Notes: generated from the letters alone by a model not told the origin. DNA of 64,000 nt from Clavaria fumosa (GCA_951802425.1 OX637795.1:1798001-1862000), one strand, 5' to 3'. Positions 24,070 to 35,255 are shown, numbered from the stretch's first letter. Translations and numbers: made by a program.

Positions 24070-24970
24070 TTAGGCGGAGGGGGGTGAGCCGGGTGATGCT
24101 TGTAAAACTGTTTCGGGCTCCTTAAGCCCGGACTCCGCTCCAACTTCTCCCTCCTCCACCTCCGCCCCTTTCTCTGCCTCCGCACCCATCTCCACTGCTT
24201 TCTCCGCCTCCATGTCCTTCTCCGCTCTCGCTTCCTCCACCTCCCTCTTCTCCGCCTCCGCCTCCTTTTCCGAGCCCGCCACCTCCACCACCATCTTCTC
24301 CGCCTCCTCCTTCTCCTCCCCCGCTCCCCGCTACCCCATCAAAAATTTCCGGAGGATCTTCCGATCCTCCGCCACTGCCTTCCGCTCCACCCTCATCTCC
24401 TTCCGCTCCGCCCTCGCCTCCTTCCGCCACTCCTCCAACTCGAACACCCCATGGACCACCAACCCGGTCCGCTTCGCCTCCGCCCTGTTCACGTCCGCCC
24501 GTGGCACCCGCACCTCCTTCACCTCCTCCTCCAACTCCACCACAGTCTTCTTCGACCGTGCAGAGCAGAATTTCTTCCACTCCGGCCCCTCCGCCTCTCC
24601 GCCCCCGCACTGCTGCTTCGCCGCCACACATGCGACACACACGGTGCCCCGCCCTCCACTCGGCCACACACACCCCATCCCGAGCTGGCATACGCTTCCT
24701 CCCCGTCCCCTGCACCTTCGCAATTTCCTCCGCCCTCCGCTTCACCTCCACCGCCCTCGCCCTCTCCATCTCCTCCTGCCACATCTTGTCTGCAACCTCC
24801 CTCTTCTTCCACTCCTCCTCCTCTTGCGCCTTGATCTGGCACATGAGGACCGCGATCTCGGGGTCCTCATCCTCCACGTGCGACTGCGCAGGGACAGCGA
24901 CCATGGGGCATGGTCGAGGGTGGGGAGGCCGGCTGGGCCCCGCTCCGGGTGTGCTCGGGTTTTGAGACAT
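24070..24970 (-). pseudogene. Antisense ORF in element B: coiled-coil protein with Cys motif
   Basis: Starts at ATG 24970 (MSQNPSTPGAGPSRP). A long glutamate/lysine-rich helix follows (QIKAQEEEEWKKREVADK and onward), then a basic stretch. After a one-base frame change near 24660-24710, a C-x2-C-x6-C motif (CVACVAAKQQC) and a second charged helix (ELEEEVKEVRVPRADV...ILRKFLMG) follow. A further Glu/Ala-rich segment lies at 24294-24070. It sits between pol and the polypurine tract, in reverse orientation. The intact gene at 30980-32472 has the same place and architecture. Function unknown; nucleic-acid binding through half of a zinc cluster is a guess. Confidence 0.65.
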
Positions 24971-25205
24971 TGAGGTTTTTAAAGAAAAAAGTAGAGATTG
25001 CCTGTGCTAGGGGCTAGTGATGATGGTAGCAGATTAAAGAAGAGAAAAAGTGTTGCACGACGCGCGTGGCCTTTTGACCCCCAAAAAAATTTCGGACTCC
25101 ACTCGACATGCTGTGAAACTCCAACACTAACTTGTTATGGGAGCCATGTGTTCACGCAGACTTTGGCCACAGGGTCTCAGGGGTTTGACCCTAAGAGGGG
25201 GATAC

Positions 25206-25931
25206 TGTTACGACCCCATCCGCTTGCATAAGCACGACCCCCGCTCCGGACTCTGAGCTCCATACCAACTCCAATCCACTCCGCCATAATTCCATGTGCT
25301 CCGCTCCACACCTTCATCGGACCTTACTCTGCCGGCCTTTGGACCATTCGGACTTCGTTCTAGAACCTTCTCCCTCCATCCCCTCATTCTGTTTACCATT
25401 GAGAGGATACCCTTGACCCATGGGAGTCACATTTTTTTGTTGTTGTTTCTTTGTTCCATGAAAATTGCACAGGCACATGTGGTGAAACTCTCCTAGTAAT
25501 TTGATAAGTACATTGTTTCACATTACTCCTATACTCTGTCCTTGCAGTATAAGTTTCCACCTGTATCTCCCTGCTCCTCAGTTCGAATATTAACATCTCT
25601 TGATCCTAAATATCTCTGAGCTTTCGTCCTCATTGTCCTCGACATTCTCCACGTCATCCGACCAACTCCGACCAACTCCGACGGACTCCGATCAACTTCA
25701 GAGTTTTGACTTACATTCTGATCCTCTCTTAGGTATTGTTCTTGTTTGATAAATAGGGACAAGTATATATGTGGTGGCACAACACATTCATTGAGGCCGC
25801 AGTCCCATAAGTCTCTTTCCTTTTGTTTACTTCTCCGTTTCTCCGATATTGGACTCTGACCGGACTCCAATAGAACATCTCCACTCTGCTCCGCTAACCC
25901 CTTCGCCACTAACCTTGTTAGGACCTTGACA
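25206..25931 (+). repeat. 3' LTR of element B
   Basis: 726 bp, TGTTACGACC...CCTTGACA, followed by gccag. It differs from the 5' LTR by scattered transitions and one 25-bp indel. Confidence 0.92.
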
Positions 25932-26062
25932 GCCAGCTATGATAAGGGAAAGCAGCCAAGTCAGGAATACTTGAAGGGAGACTTAGTCTGGTTGGACACA
26001 TGGAACTTAAAAATGGACTGACCCTCCAAAAAACTTGACAACAAGTGAGCAGGGCCCTTTGC
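25932..26062 (+). pseudogene. Element A part 4: last integrase fragment
   Basis: Resumes with YDKGKQPSQEYLKGDLVWLD, reads TGA after NLKMD (about 26019), then KKLDNK, stop, AGPF, and loses homology near 26062. The chromodomain and 3' LTR of element A are missing. Confidence 0.85.
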
Positions 26063-26950
26063 TGTTACGAGTTCTTGATTTATCAAGAATTTGTTCTTAT
26101 CAACCCCAGAAAAGGGCCCATCATTCATTCATTCATTCATTCATTCATCTTTTTGAGTGCCTATAGAGAAGTTTTTTTCAGTTTCTTAGCCAAAAATCTG
26201 AAAATATTATGGAATGTAGTATACAATAAGACACATGATATATCTCAAAATTCCATTGATATCTGTTTGCATTCACTCACAATTTAGGAAACAATGTGTA
26301 AAATGAAAAAAAGACCCTCAGACTTCAATTAAATTCTAGAAATCTAGAAAATATTCATGAAGGTAACCTATCATGATAGCATTTTTCAAAATACTGGGTT
26401 TTCATTAAATCCCACTAGTTCTTCCAGCAATAATATTTTGGTTTAATAAAGACAGACAATCCATTACACCTGCTAACTGATCTGTGTCAGCCTTGGATCT
26501 GTGGGCCTGATAATGGTGCTCTGTACACTCTTGGGATGGGTTTAGCTGGTGTGAAGACATCTGTTGAGAGTATGAGAGACTCTTGGGTCCTGGTTCAAGG
26601 TATATATTTGTGTCATTCCCTTCCATTCCCTCTTTTTGACCACTTTTTGTCTTGGCAATTGGGCGCTTTTTGTCAGCTCAGGTCCCTAACAGAAGTGAAA
26701 GGGGAGGATAACTTGATTTCAACATGGGGAAACTACGCTCATTACATGGATACTATATATACTAGGGAAGGGGGCTGTGTAGGGGATGAGTCATAAGTAG
26801 GGCAATGAGGCTACGCACTCTGAGTCACACGGGATAGGGGAGGCAGCATAGGGAAAGAGGAATACCAAATAGGGAAGGTAGCGGCAAGGCACGGGCAAGG
26901 GGAAGATGATGGGGAGAATGCTTGGCACGGGCTTGGCTGGCTGAGGGGCA
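26063..26950. other. Intergenic, no gene seen; ATTC microsatellite
   Basis: AT-rich unique-looking sequence with an (attc)6 run at about 26127-26150. ORFs of up to 86 codons show no domain. Confidence 0.6.
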
Positions 26951-27215
26951 ACCCTGAATAGGATAGATTAGTTGATGGGGCGTGTCAGTTCCGCTATCAT
27001 GGATCTGCCTCCATCACAAATTCCAAAGTGTGGGAAAGTTTGAGAAACCTGGGTGCGGGCATGTGACGGGTGCTTGTTGGGGGCCTTGTGGGCACTGGTG
27101 CATGGTTGCGAGTGTCCCCAAGGTCACATCACATGATTCCATGTCCACGTCTCGTCACTAGCTCCTAGTGCTCTCTGGAGTTCAATGGTGGTGGCTTACA
27201 TAAGCGATCCTGACA
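26951..27215 (-). repeat. LTR remnant of chromovirus fragment F (left limit uncertain)
   Basis: The right end reads, on the minus strand, TGTCAGGATCGCTTATGTAAG, like the LTR starts of elements C and D. It directly follows the chromodomain and a polypurine tract (gaggaggggg). The left boundary could not be fixed. Confidence 0.6.
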
Positions 27216-27224
27216 TGGCCCCCT

Positions 27225-27856
27225 CCTCAAGGCTGGGCATCTCAACCAGCAAGTTTCACTTTGTCCAGATGTTTGTGGAAGAAGTCGCGGAGGAGTAGCG
27301 TGACATTGGTGAGGTTCTGGCAGGGCTCCCAAGTGTTCTCCTCAACAGGATATCCTTGCCACTTCACCAAGTATTTCACTCCTCTTCCTACCTTCTTCAC
27401 ATCCAGGATCTCTTCAATGTCATATTCCAGGTGATCGTCGTCGATGGTGGGGGGTGGAGGGGGTGGTTGGGACTGTGAGGCGAAAGAGGGGGGGACATAC
27501 AGGTTAGGAGAAGCTCGTTAAACACATTGTGGATATGCCAGGCCAGGGGTAATTTGAGGCAATATCCTGCTGGTCCTACTTCCTCGATGATGCTGAATGG
27601 CCCAGCATGCTTATTGTTGAGCTTCTTGTTTGGGTGGTCCATTTTCAGGTTTCGTGTGTTGAGCCATACAAGATCTCCTTTCCCATACTCGCAGCTGGGT
27701 CGTTTTCCACTGTTGTAGCCTCTTTTCATTGTCAATGCAGCTTTCTCCATAGCCTCTTTGGCAGCCCATCGCAACTCCTCCAGCTTTGCCATCCACTCAT
27801 CCGCCACTGGATTCACCTCCATCCGGGGGTGAATTCCTCCATTCCATGGATGTTGC
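27225..27856 (-). pseudogene. Chromovirus fragment F: integrase C-terminus and chromodomain
   Basis: On the minus strand: HPWNGGIHPRMEVNPVADEW, GKGDLVWLNTRNLKMDHPNKK, then a chromodomain (about 27420-27290, DVKKVG...YLVKWQGYPVEENTWEP) and DAQP. The codon after NLKMD is CAC (His) where the family ancestor probably had Arg. The upstream part is cut by the LTR of element G at 27857. Confidence 0.85.
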
Positions 27857-28700
27857 TGTAAGGATAATATGTGGTTTAAACATGGAAACATGACAGATAC
27901 CGACTATTTGGATATTTTGGGATCCAAGGCAATTACGTCCAATATGATTCGATAACGATCCGACACTGTCCAATAACATCCGATATATCCGACATCGGAC
28001 TCTCCGGTCTCCGATCCCCCATGATGATCACAGCCTGCAGGTCACACACACCGCCTACACCTATCTATTTCATCACTCCAGCATGGTCAGCGCTTGACAT
28101 ACTCACTATTTCATTCCCCTTCCTCTATTTCATATACCATGCTGTAAAATTTCATATTGTGATCCCTTTCAACCATCCAATCATTTAAGCGTTTCAAACC
28201 CTTTGCAGTACTTTGCCCATTGTTCCCAGTACCCCTTTGCTGTACCAGCCACACTTTCCTTCATTTTACGAGCGGTCCGGACATGTGCTAGTCATCAGAC
28301 ATTTCATTCCTCCAAACTGCATGATTCCTTTATGAATTAAGACCCCCATATGACCCTTTACACAATGTCGCTTTGCTTTCTGTAGCTTCCGGAGATTTCT
28401 GCAGAACCGGATTTGCTGTACTTAGAAAAATGTATATAAGTATGTACCGGACTCTATGGAAATCCAGCTTTCTGGACCCCTCTCTCTCTTGGAGATTTCC
28501 CCTAAGTTCACCCATCGTCGCAACCTTCGATTTGTTGGCCTCCATCATTGCTGGCCCTTTGTCTTATCACACCCCCTTTTATCGGGTTATATCGGACCCA
28601 ATGCCGGATATTCTGGACATCATACATTTCTATTCCTTGCTCAATTTAAACTCATACTCCACATCCTCAAGGGTGTTTGGTGAACCTTAAATGCCTTACA
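27857..28700 (+). repeat. 5' LTR of element G
   Basis: 844 bp bounded by the 7-bp inverted repeat TGTAAGG/CCTTACA. It interrupts fragment F right after the codons for HPWN. The following bases, ggaacccctgaag, have no complement that I can see inside the LTR, unlike elements B, C and D. Confidence 0.8.
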
Positions 28701-28795
28701 GGAACCCCTGAAGAACTTGACTGCAAGCAAGCAGTTGCAGCAAGAACTGTATTACCCATTACAATTCTGGAGCCCACCGCGAGGGGTTCACAAAG

Positions 28796-29670
28796 ATGTC
28801 TTCACCACAGCCCTCAAGGATTCCAAGAGGCGTATCCGCTTCCCAGCCTCGACGTTCCGAACGCCTAAGAGCTCGACACCCAAATCCAACTTCGGAACCA
28901 GCACACACCGAATGTGCCGGAGAAATAATCAAAACTTCTCATCTACTCCCATCGGAAATACCCAGCATCTCATCCATTGTATACTCCCATACGAGCTTTG
29001 TGACTCCCGTTACCACATTACCACAGATCTTCGAAGAACCACTTACACCCCTCCCCTTCGAATCGAACATCCTTCACTTTCCACCAGAACCACCCCAGAA
29101 TTCACCGGACGACATTTACTTACCACCCCACGCACCAATACAAATGGCTAATCAACCAAGATATCCGCTCCGTGGCGCTCACAGGGCCCCTGCCTTCGAC
29201 GGAGTTCCGACGCACCTCAATCAGTACTTCGAGGACATCGACATCGTACTGACTGGCATTAATCCAGACATCCCAGAACCCGATTTAATTTGGTATGCAA
29301 AGCATTACCTCGACACCGATACATGTCTTCTCTGGGAGACTCTCACACCCGACCTGCATCTGGAATGGACTTGGGATACCTTTAAAGTGGCTGTCCGACG
29401 TCTTTATCCAGGTTCCGATGGCGGCTGATTGTTCTCTGTCACCAATTTGGACCATTTCATATCAGACTCAGCCCAAAAAGGAGTTTACACACACGCAGAA
29501 CACCGAGCGTACTACCGGGACTTTCTTCGAATCACCTCACATTTGATCAGTTCCCAGCGTATGTCTAAAATGGTTTGTTTGGACATGTCATCAGTGTCAG
29601 ACACGACAGATCTGAAAAATATTTATCCCTCCAACAGTCGTGACCCCAGCCGGACTATTCCACCGCATTC
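28796..29670 (+). pseudogene. Element G gag
   Basis: An acidic, proline-rich N-terminus is followed by a gag core from about 29144 (NQPRYPLRGAHRAPAFDG, THLNQYFEDIDIVL, YLDTDTCLLWETL, TFKVAVRRLYPG). TGA at 29426 breaks the frame. Homology goes on with VTNLDHFI and YRDFLRI and fades at about 29670. Confidence 0.75.
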
Positions 29671-29689
29671 ATATTGATACTATGTTCCT

Positions 29690-30758
29690 CCCCAGAGCTC
29701 ACGGTTCCAGACTTTTTGTACATGCGCGTTGCTCACTATCCACATATCCCGAAGGATGACCGCTACGAAACGAAACCACTAAATTAATCAGCACCTTCAT
29801 TTTCAAGGACATCCTCTGCCAATGGGGAGTGGTAGAAGAGCTCATCATGGACAATGGAACACCTTTTATCAAAGCACTAGACTTCCTTGGAAAACATTAC
29901 GGAATTCATCATATTCGCATTTCGGGATACAATTCTTGTGCCAATGGGGTGATTGAATGTGCCCACCGCTCGGTTCGTGAATCGCTCATCAAAGCCGCAA
30001 ATGGTGACGAATTGAAATGGCCCGATGTCACACCCTCAGTCGTGTGGGCTGAACGAACCACAATACAGCGGTCCACCAGTCATTCCCCATTTTTCATTGC
30101 CCATGGTGTTGAACCACTTTTCCCCTTTGACATAGCTGAAGCAACCTATTTAATCCCAACAGCCGACGCTCCGATGACGATGCCCGAATTAATTGCTCTT
30201 CGCGCCTGGCAACTCCAAAAACGAGAGGAAGACCTCACAACGATTGCCAACAAGGTTCTCGCAGCCTGAAGGCAATCCGTTCAACAATTTATCGACAGCC
30301 ATTGGAACGCGATTGTTGATTTCGACTTCAAACCTGGATCCTTGGTGCTGATCCGAAACTCAGCAGTCGAAATGGAACTAAACCGGAAGACGAAGCCCCG
30401 ATTTTTCGGCCCGATGATAATCGTCCGCCGAACTCAACACGGTGCTTATATTTTATCAGAGCTTGACGGCACCATGTCCAAGATTCGATACGCAGCATTC
30501 CGCATCATCCCATACTACCCTCGATCTCATACTTCAATCCTGATTGCCTCCATCATCAATCCAGAGGAAGAAGAGAAGGATATCGACGTACCCGTTGAAC
30601 AATACAAGGCATCAGATACTATAACTGAAGCCGATCAAAACCCCGATCAACTCACTTCACTATCCAACAAATCCAATAATGAAGCTACCAACACCGATGC
30701 CCCAGAAAGTCGTCCGCAACCCACAGGAGCCACCCGAAAACTCCGGCCTCGCCATTGA
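29690..30758 (+). pseudogene. Element G integrase (catalytic core and C-terminus)
   Basis: Contains DNGTPFIKAL (second acidic residue) and YNSCANGVIECAHRSVRESL (third, Glu). The C-terminal part runs from 30270 (FDFKPGSLVLIRN...RFFGPMIIVRR) to a charged tail ending at 30758. A TGA at 30267 separates the two. Both Cys residues in the quoted motif sit where Arg is usual, consistent with CGT to TGT. Confidence 0.8.
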
Positions 30759-30811
30759 GCATTTTCACCATTGTATCCTTTATGTCCCTTATCATTCCTC
30801 TGATTATATCT

Positions 30812-30833
30812 CTAAAAAAAAAAAAAAAAAAAA
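30812..30833 (+). repeat. Poly-A run of about 21 A
   Basis: A homopolymer 55 bp after the integrase stop; possibly slippage or a trace of a polyadenylated copy. Confidence 0.8.
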
Positions 30834-30979
30834 AATTGGAAATTTCAGACAAGTTCAAACTTTGCTCCCGATATTCTCTTTTATCCCAGACTCCATCATA
30901 CATTTCTCCTCACATCATAGCCAAAAATATCTCCATGAAGAAAAAGTAAAAACACAACAAAAAAACAGATATACATAAA

Positions 30980-32472
30980 TTACATACTTGACAGCTCACC
31001 AAGGAGAAGGACCCGGAGCAGTTCCGCTCCAGCCTTTACCTGATCTGCCCCCCTCTCCATCATCTGGAGCGCCTGCTCCAGCACCTCCCTCACGGACGAT
31101 CCCGTCACCGGCTCCCACTCCTTACCCTTCCGGCTCGGACCTGCCTCCATCCTCTTCCTCTTCGCTGGCGGCTCCTTCACCAGCTCCATGCTGTCGTCAT
31201 CCTCAATTTCATCCTCCTCCTCCTCCTCCGGTGTCGTCTCCTCATGGACCAGTGCCCATGTCACACCTCGCCTTGGCCTCTTGCTTCCGGTCGCCTCCGT
31301 GGCCTTCAGATCTGGTACTCTCTTGACTTACCTCCAGCACCGGACACCGCTGCCTTCTCCGCCCTCACTCCTAAAACATACCTATCACTTGTTTCATCAT
31401 GGAAACAAAAGAACACTACTCACCTCGCACAGCCGAGAGACTACACGATACCTTATAGGTCCGGCACCACCGGCATGCCACTCCTTCCACTCCGTAACAT
31501 GCGCGCCGTTTCCTAGCACACAACTCGCAGGCCGGGTCATGCTCCTATTCATCAGATCAGATAATTAAGTGTTTGTAGATGCCAATGAACCACTCACCTT
31601 GTCTCCAGGCTGCTGCGCAGCCCGGGATTTTATGTCAGCCCCTGCTCCGCTCCTCCTCCCTCGCCCCCACTCCGCCGCCTTCCGCCTCGCGATCTCCACC
31701 CACACAGGCGTCGCCGTCATCCGCCCGCCCACCCGATGCTCCAACACGGGGGGCGGCACCGCACTCACTGCTGCCGCCTCGATAACACCGACAGGCGTCA
31801 CCCCGTCGGTTCCCCACACGGTCCGATGACCGTCCCAATCCTCTGCCGCTGCCACCTGTGCCTCTCCTGTCTCCTCCTCCGCAGTCGCCACCGTGTCCGC
31901 ATGCAGCTCTGCGGCATCCGGCGATACCGTCGTTGTTGCCACTACCACTGCGGCGGGCTCCTCCGCTCCTGTCGTTGTTGTTGCTGCTGCCTCTGCCCCA
32001 CCATCGTCGTCACTGTCACTGATCATGATGAGACGCGCCCTCCTCTCGGCGGCCTTCTCCGCCTCCGCCCTCTTCTCCTCCGCCTCTACCTGCGCTTTCT
32101 CCTCTGCGACACGCTTTTCGGCCTCCGTCCGCTCCTGTTGCATGGCCAGTTTGGCGGCCCACACTTCACCACGCTGCTTCTTCCATTTCTTCAGCCTTTG
32201 CGCAACGGCCATGAGCCCCTCATCTACCTCTACATCCTCCTCAATCGCGGCCACATATCCTGCAAGAAAATAATCCTAAAAACATATATGTCAGCTCAAC
32301 ACCACGAACAAAAAATACTGTCATGCACCGCATCCCTTCCGTACCCCCACACCCACTCCACATATTCAGCATCTTGGCCCCGCTCAGGCAAAGCGTTCCC
32401 CAGAGCCACAGCCTGTGCTTCCACCATGGCCTGAACCATGTTTTGAAAAATTATAGTGTCGAAGTTTTCCAT
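30980..32472 (-). CDS. Spliced gene with a Zn2Cys6-like cluster, antisense at end of element G
   Basis: Model: exons 32472-32319, 32259-31598, 31544-31424 and 31311-30980, 1269 coding bases (422 residues plus stop). All phases match; introns are 59, 53 and 112 bp with GT-AG ends. Residues 1-50 are neutral. About 60-130 form a Glu/Lys/Ala coiled coil (AEKRVAEEKAQVEAEEKR), followed by an acidic and alanine/threonine-rich part. Exon 3 encodes C-x2-C-x6-C-x7-C-x2-C-x6-C with basic residues after the second Cys (CARKRRAC), the spacing of fungal GAL4-type zinc clusters. The C-terminus has KRPRR and KRKR basic patches, an acidic run and a helix. A nuclear DNA-binding protein is plausible but not shown. 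The position after pol of element G suggests that it belongs to the element. The third intron is longer than usual; a 53-bp alternative leads to an early stop. Confidence 0.75.
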
Positions 32473-32609
32473 GATCGATGAATCGCAATGGTCGAAGAAA
32501 AACACAAGTACATGTTTGGACCTGTGTGCATGGACACAACACATACTTTACAATCAACAAACAGTTATTTGGCCTCATTTGGTTGCAACCGAGGGCGGTT
32601 GCATTTTCA

Positions 32610-32914
32610 TGTCAGGATCGCTTACATAAGCAGGTTGGAAAGGCCAAGAAAGGATCGCAAAAGAGTTGCGGGAAGTTTGCGGACGAGTCATGTGACCCGA
32701 ACAGGTGGTGGATTACATAATGGGAAAATCACGTGACCCGGGCCTGGACGCATCACGTGACGCACGGGGTCCGAGCGTGGGAACGCCGGCAACTCCCGAA
32801 CCGCTCGCTATATACACCACATTGTTTTCTTACTTGTACCCTTTTCCCCTTATGTTAGTATTGTCATCATCGACCTTATGTTAAGTTGTGTGAACCGTGA
32901 GACTAAGTCTGACA
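32610..32914 (+). repeat. 5' LTR of element C
   Basis: 305 bp, TGTCAGGATC...GTCTGACA. TATATA at 32809-32814 lies 43 bp upstream of atgttagtattg (32852-32863), which is perfectly complementary to the 12 bases after the LTR. Confidence 0.92.
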
Positions 32915-32926
32915 CAATACTAACAT
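32915..32926 (+). promoter_or_regulatory. Putative self-primer binding site of element C
   Basis: caatactaacat is the exact reverse complement of 32852-32863. In element D the pair is taatactaagat with atcttagtattg, so a C/G change on one side is matched on the other. Confidence 0.75.
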
Positions 32927-33043
32927 CAACCCCTGTCCGCCCTAGCCCCGTGTCCTAACCCGGCTAGCCTGGACCCCTATCTCAAACTGTCACACTCTGT
33001 GACAGCTTATCCCCCTCATCCTCTTTCTCTTTACCCTGCCCAC

Positions 33044-33895
33044 TGTCACGGTCCTATCCAGTCACCCAGAACACCCTTAATCACTTTGAAATACCTCTGA
33101 TACACTTCCTAGTGCCTCCGAAATACCTCTGATGCATCTCCGATGCATCTCCGCTCCAACTCCAGCACCTCCGCTCCGACTCCACTCCAGGGTCCGAAAC
33201 TCCGGTCTGGACCTTCGTCGGACTTCGATATCAGTCTTTCAGACCATATGGACTTTGTTTCTAGTATGTTCCCTGGTGCTAGTCCATGGTTAGCAACCAT
33301 TGGGACGATGCCCACTGCCCATGGGAACTTATTCTTTGTCTTACATGTATCACCTATGCCTTCCCACTCCTCAGGTGAAATTACTATGTACATTTGATAT
33401 ATTCATGTTTCACAGTCTGCCCTATGCCCTACCCTAGTAGCATATAAACCCCCATGTATCTCCATGATCCTCAGTTCGAATATTAATGTTATTTCTGGTC
33501 CTTGTCACTTGGTCTGTGCATTAAGGGACTTCGTCCTCACTGTTCTCGACAGTCCTGATGAGTTCTGCAAAACTCCGGCGGACTCCGACGGACTCCGGGC
33601 GATTTCCCTTCGGACTTCATCCTTCCTTGTCCAGGAAAGCAAAGTACCAGCAAGGTTAAATTGGGACGCGTATACACGTGGTGGCACAACCCATAAGTTG
33701 AGGCCATAGTCCCACCCCCTTTGACCCCCTTCTAGTCCTTCTCCTTTGTGTAGAGGAGAAGTCCTTGCGCAACTCCGATCCGGACTCCGACTGGACTCCG
33801 CTCCACTCTGGCTTCGCCTTTGCCACCCTCCTTTTTGGTCTCCTCTACACTACCCCTCCCACTCCTGCTTTGAAACAAAGAATCAGATCTTAACA
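33044..33895 (+). repeat. Solo LTR of the non-autonomous family inside the leader of element C
   Basis: 852 bp, TGTCACGG...TTAACA, related to 6666-7514. It is flanked by cccac (33039-33043 and 33896-33900). It contains TATAAA (33443-33448) 30 bp before agttcgaatat (33473-33483). It lies between the primer site and gag of element C, splitting the leader that is intact in element D (17400-17460). Confidence 0.93.
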
Positions 33896-34423
33896 CCCAC
33901 GGTGTGCAACAGAACCATGTGAAATTTTTACTGTGTGTAGATACACGTGACCAGACCCGGAGGAAGTCTACTGTGACCCTCCCCAAGAGACACCAAGTGC
34001 CAAAGGCCCGGAACTTTGCTTTACAGCTACGTACCAGTGAATCGTGTAGTGTACAGGGCACGGAAAGGCCCTATACATAGTTTTTCTGTAGTTTCCTGGT
34101 CCAGTGGACAGGGCCCTTGCTCTTGACCATTGTCAGAAGGGCACACGGGCAACTCACTAGGAGTTGTGGAGTGACCACCTGGGACACCATTCGGGCCCCA
34201 CACTAGCAACAAGTTTTATAGAATAAGAGTTCTATAAGTACCTAGATACATAGAGAGCAGCCTGAGAGGACAGGACTGCTAAGAGATCGAAGAAATCCTG
34301 AGTGCCCAAGGCCTGGAATTCTATTTACAGTGTCTGCGTCCGAGACCGGGTCGAGCCCAGCTCCCCCCCGATTCCCCCGTTACTGACGTCCCCGAAACCC
34401 CATCACCACCACCAGGGTCTGTG

Positions 34424-35255
34424 ATGGCTGACCACGTCGCCCCGCCTGAAGTCCATGCCACGAGGCTGGATTTAGTCATCGCCCCATTCGATGGGCAAAA
34501 AAGAAATTTCCGTACATTCCTCCGGTCACTCCACCTCCTGTTTATGGCAAATCCGATAATCTATGCCATGGACCTGGCAAAGGTCCTCTACACCCTCAGC
34601 AAAATTACCGGTGAGGGGTTTGCCACAGAATGGGCAAATGTGAAGGGAGAGGAAATCCTGGGTAACAACGAGGTTGGAACCTGGGCAGAATTTGTGGAAG
34701 AGATGAAGCGAGTGTTCGATGACCCGAACGACCGTGCGACTGCCCTCGCAGCCAATGCCAGAGACCTATGTGCAGTGGAAGGCACTTGCCAAAAAGCTAG
34801 ACACTCAGCAGTGTTGCCTCGATGGAGTCATCGCACAACAGAACTCTGTGCGTCCTGCTCTGCCCGCAACCAGCTGCCCCCTCCCTCAACAAACCCGCTT
34901 CGCCCCAGCCCCCCGTCCCTTCCTGGCCCAGCCTCTGGCCCGCACCCCTGCCCCTCCCACCATGCCGCGTCCCACCAATGCCGGTGATGCCATGGTGGTG
35001 GATCGTGCCTGTGCCCCTGGAGTGTTGTGCACCTGCTTCCGATGTGGCCAAGCTGGTCACATGGTGAGAGATTGCCAGCTCCAGGACACACGTCCGCAGA
35101 TCCCGAGGCCGCAGGTCTGCGCCGTGGAAAGCCAGGCACGTAGTGCAGAGGACTATGAGAACGAGATCGCACTGCTCCAAGACCGCCTGGATTTGCTCGA
35201 GAGAGAGAAGAGGGCTCCTGTTGAGGAGCCGGATTTTGGAGACGAGGCCCAGTGA
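34424..35255 (+). pseudogene. Element C gag, with internal deletion and frameshift
   Basis: Starts MADHVAPPEVHATRLDL, runs to NDRATALA (about 34750), then jumps frame to MPETYVQWKALAKKLD. Compared with element D about 60 residues are missing and the frame changes at the junction. The C-terminal part has an intact zinc knuckle (CFRCGQAGHMVRDC, about 35035-35080) and a Glu/Arg helix, ending at TGA 35253-35255. Confidence 0.85.

Larger units (their letters stand above)
17980..25931 (+). mobile_element. Element B: gag-pol Ty3/gypsy chromovirus with antisense ORF
   Basis: 7952 bp. LTRs are 17980-18680 and 25206-25931 and the target duplication is gccag (17975-17979 and 25932-25936). Order: leader, gag, pol in the -1 frame (protease, RT, RNase H, integrase, chromodomain), an AT-rich gap, an antisense ORF, a polypurine tract (aagagggggata), 3' LTR. 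LTR ends are TG...CA. The gag is open, but pol carries six TGA stops or frameshifts and a mutated RT active site, so it is dead as read. Confidence 0.95.
27857..32609 (+). mobile_element. Element G: deleted Ty3/gypsy of a second lineage, 3' end lost
   Basis: A 5' LTR with perfect TGTAAGG...CCTTACA ends (27857-28700) is followed by gag (28796-29660) and then directly by integrase (about 29690-30758). Protease, RT and RNase H are missing, so an internal deletion lies near 29660-29700. An antisense gene (30980-32472) follows, in the same place as the antisense ORF of element B. No 3' LTR was found; element C begins at 32610. The right limit is inferred. Confidence 0.7.

Noticed and set aside
34080..34150. 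tRNA-like A-box (tggtccagtgg) in the leader of C and D, possible tRNA or SINE
   Set aside because: No B-box at the right distance and no cloverleaf; conserved only because the two leaders are related.
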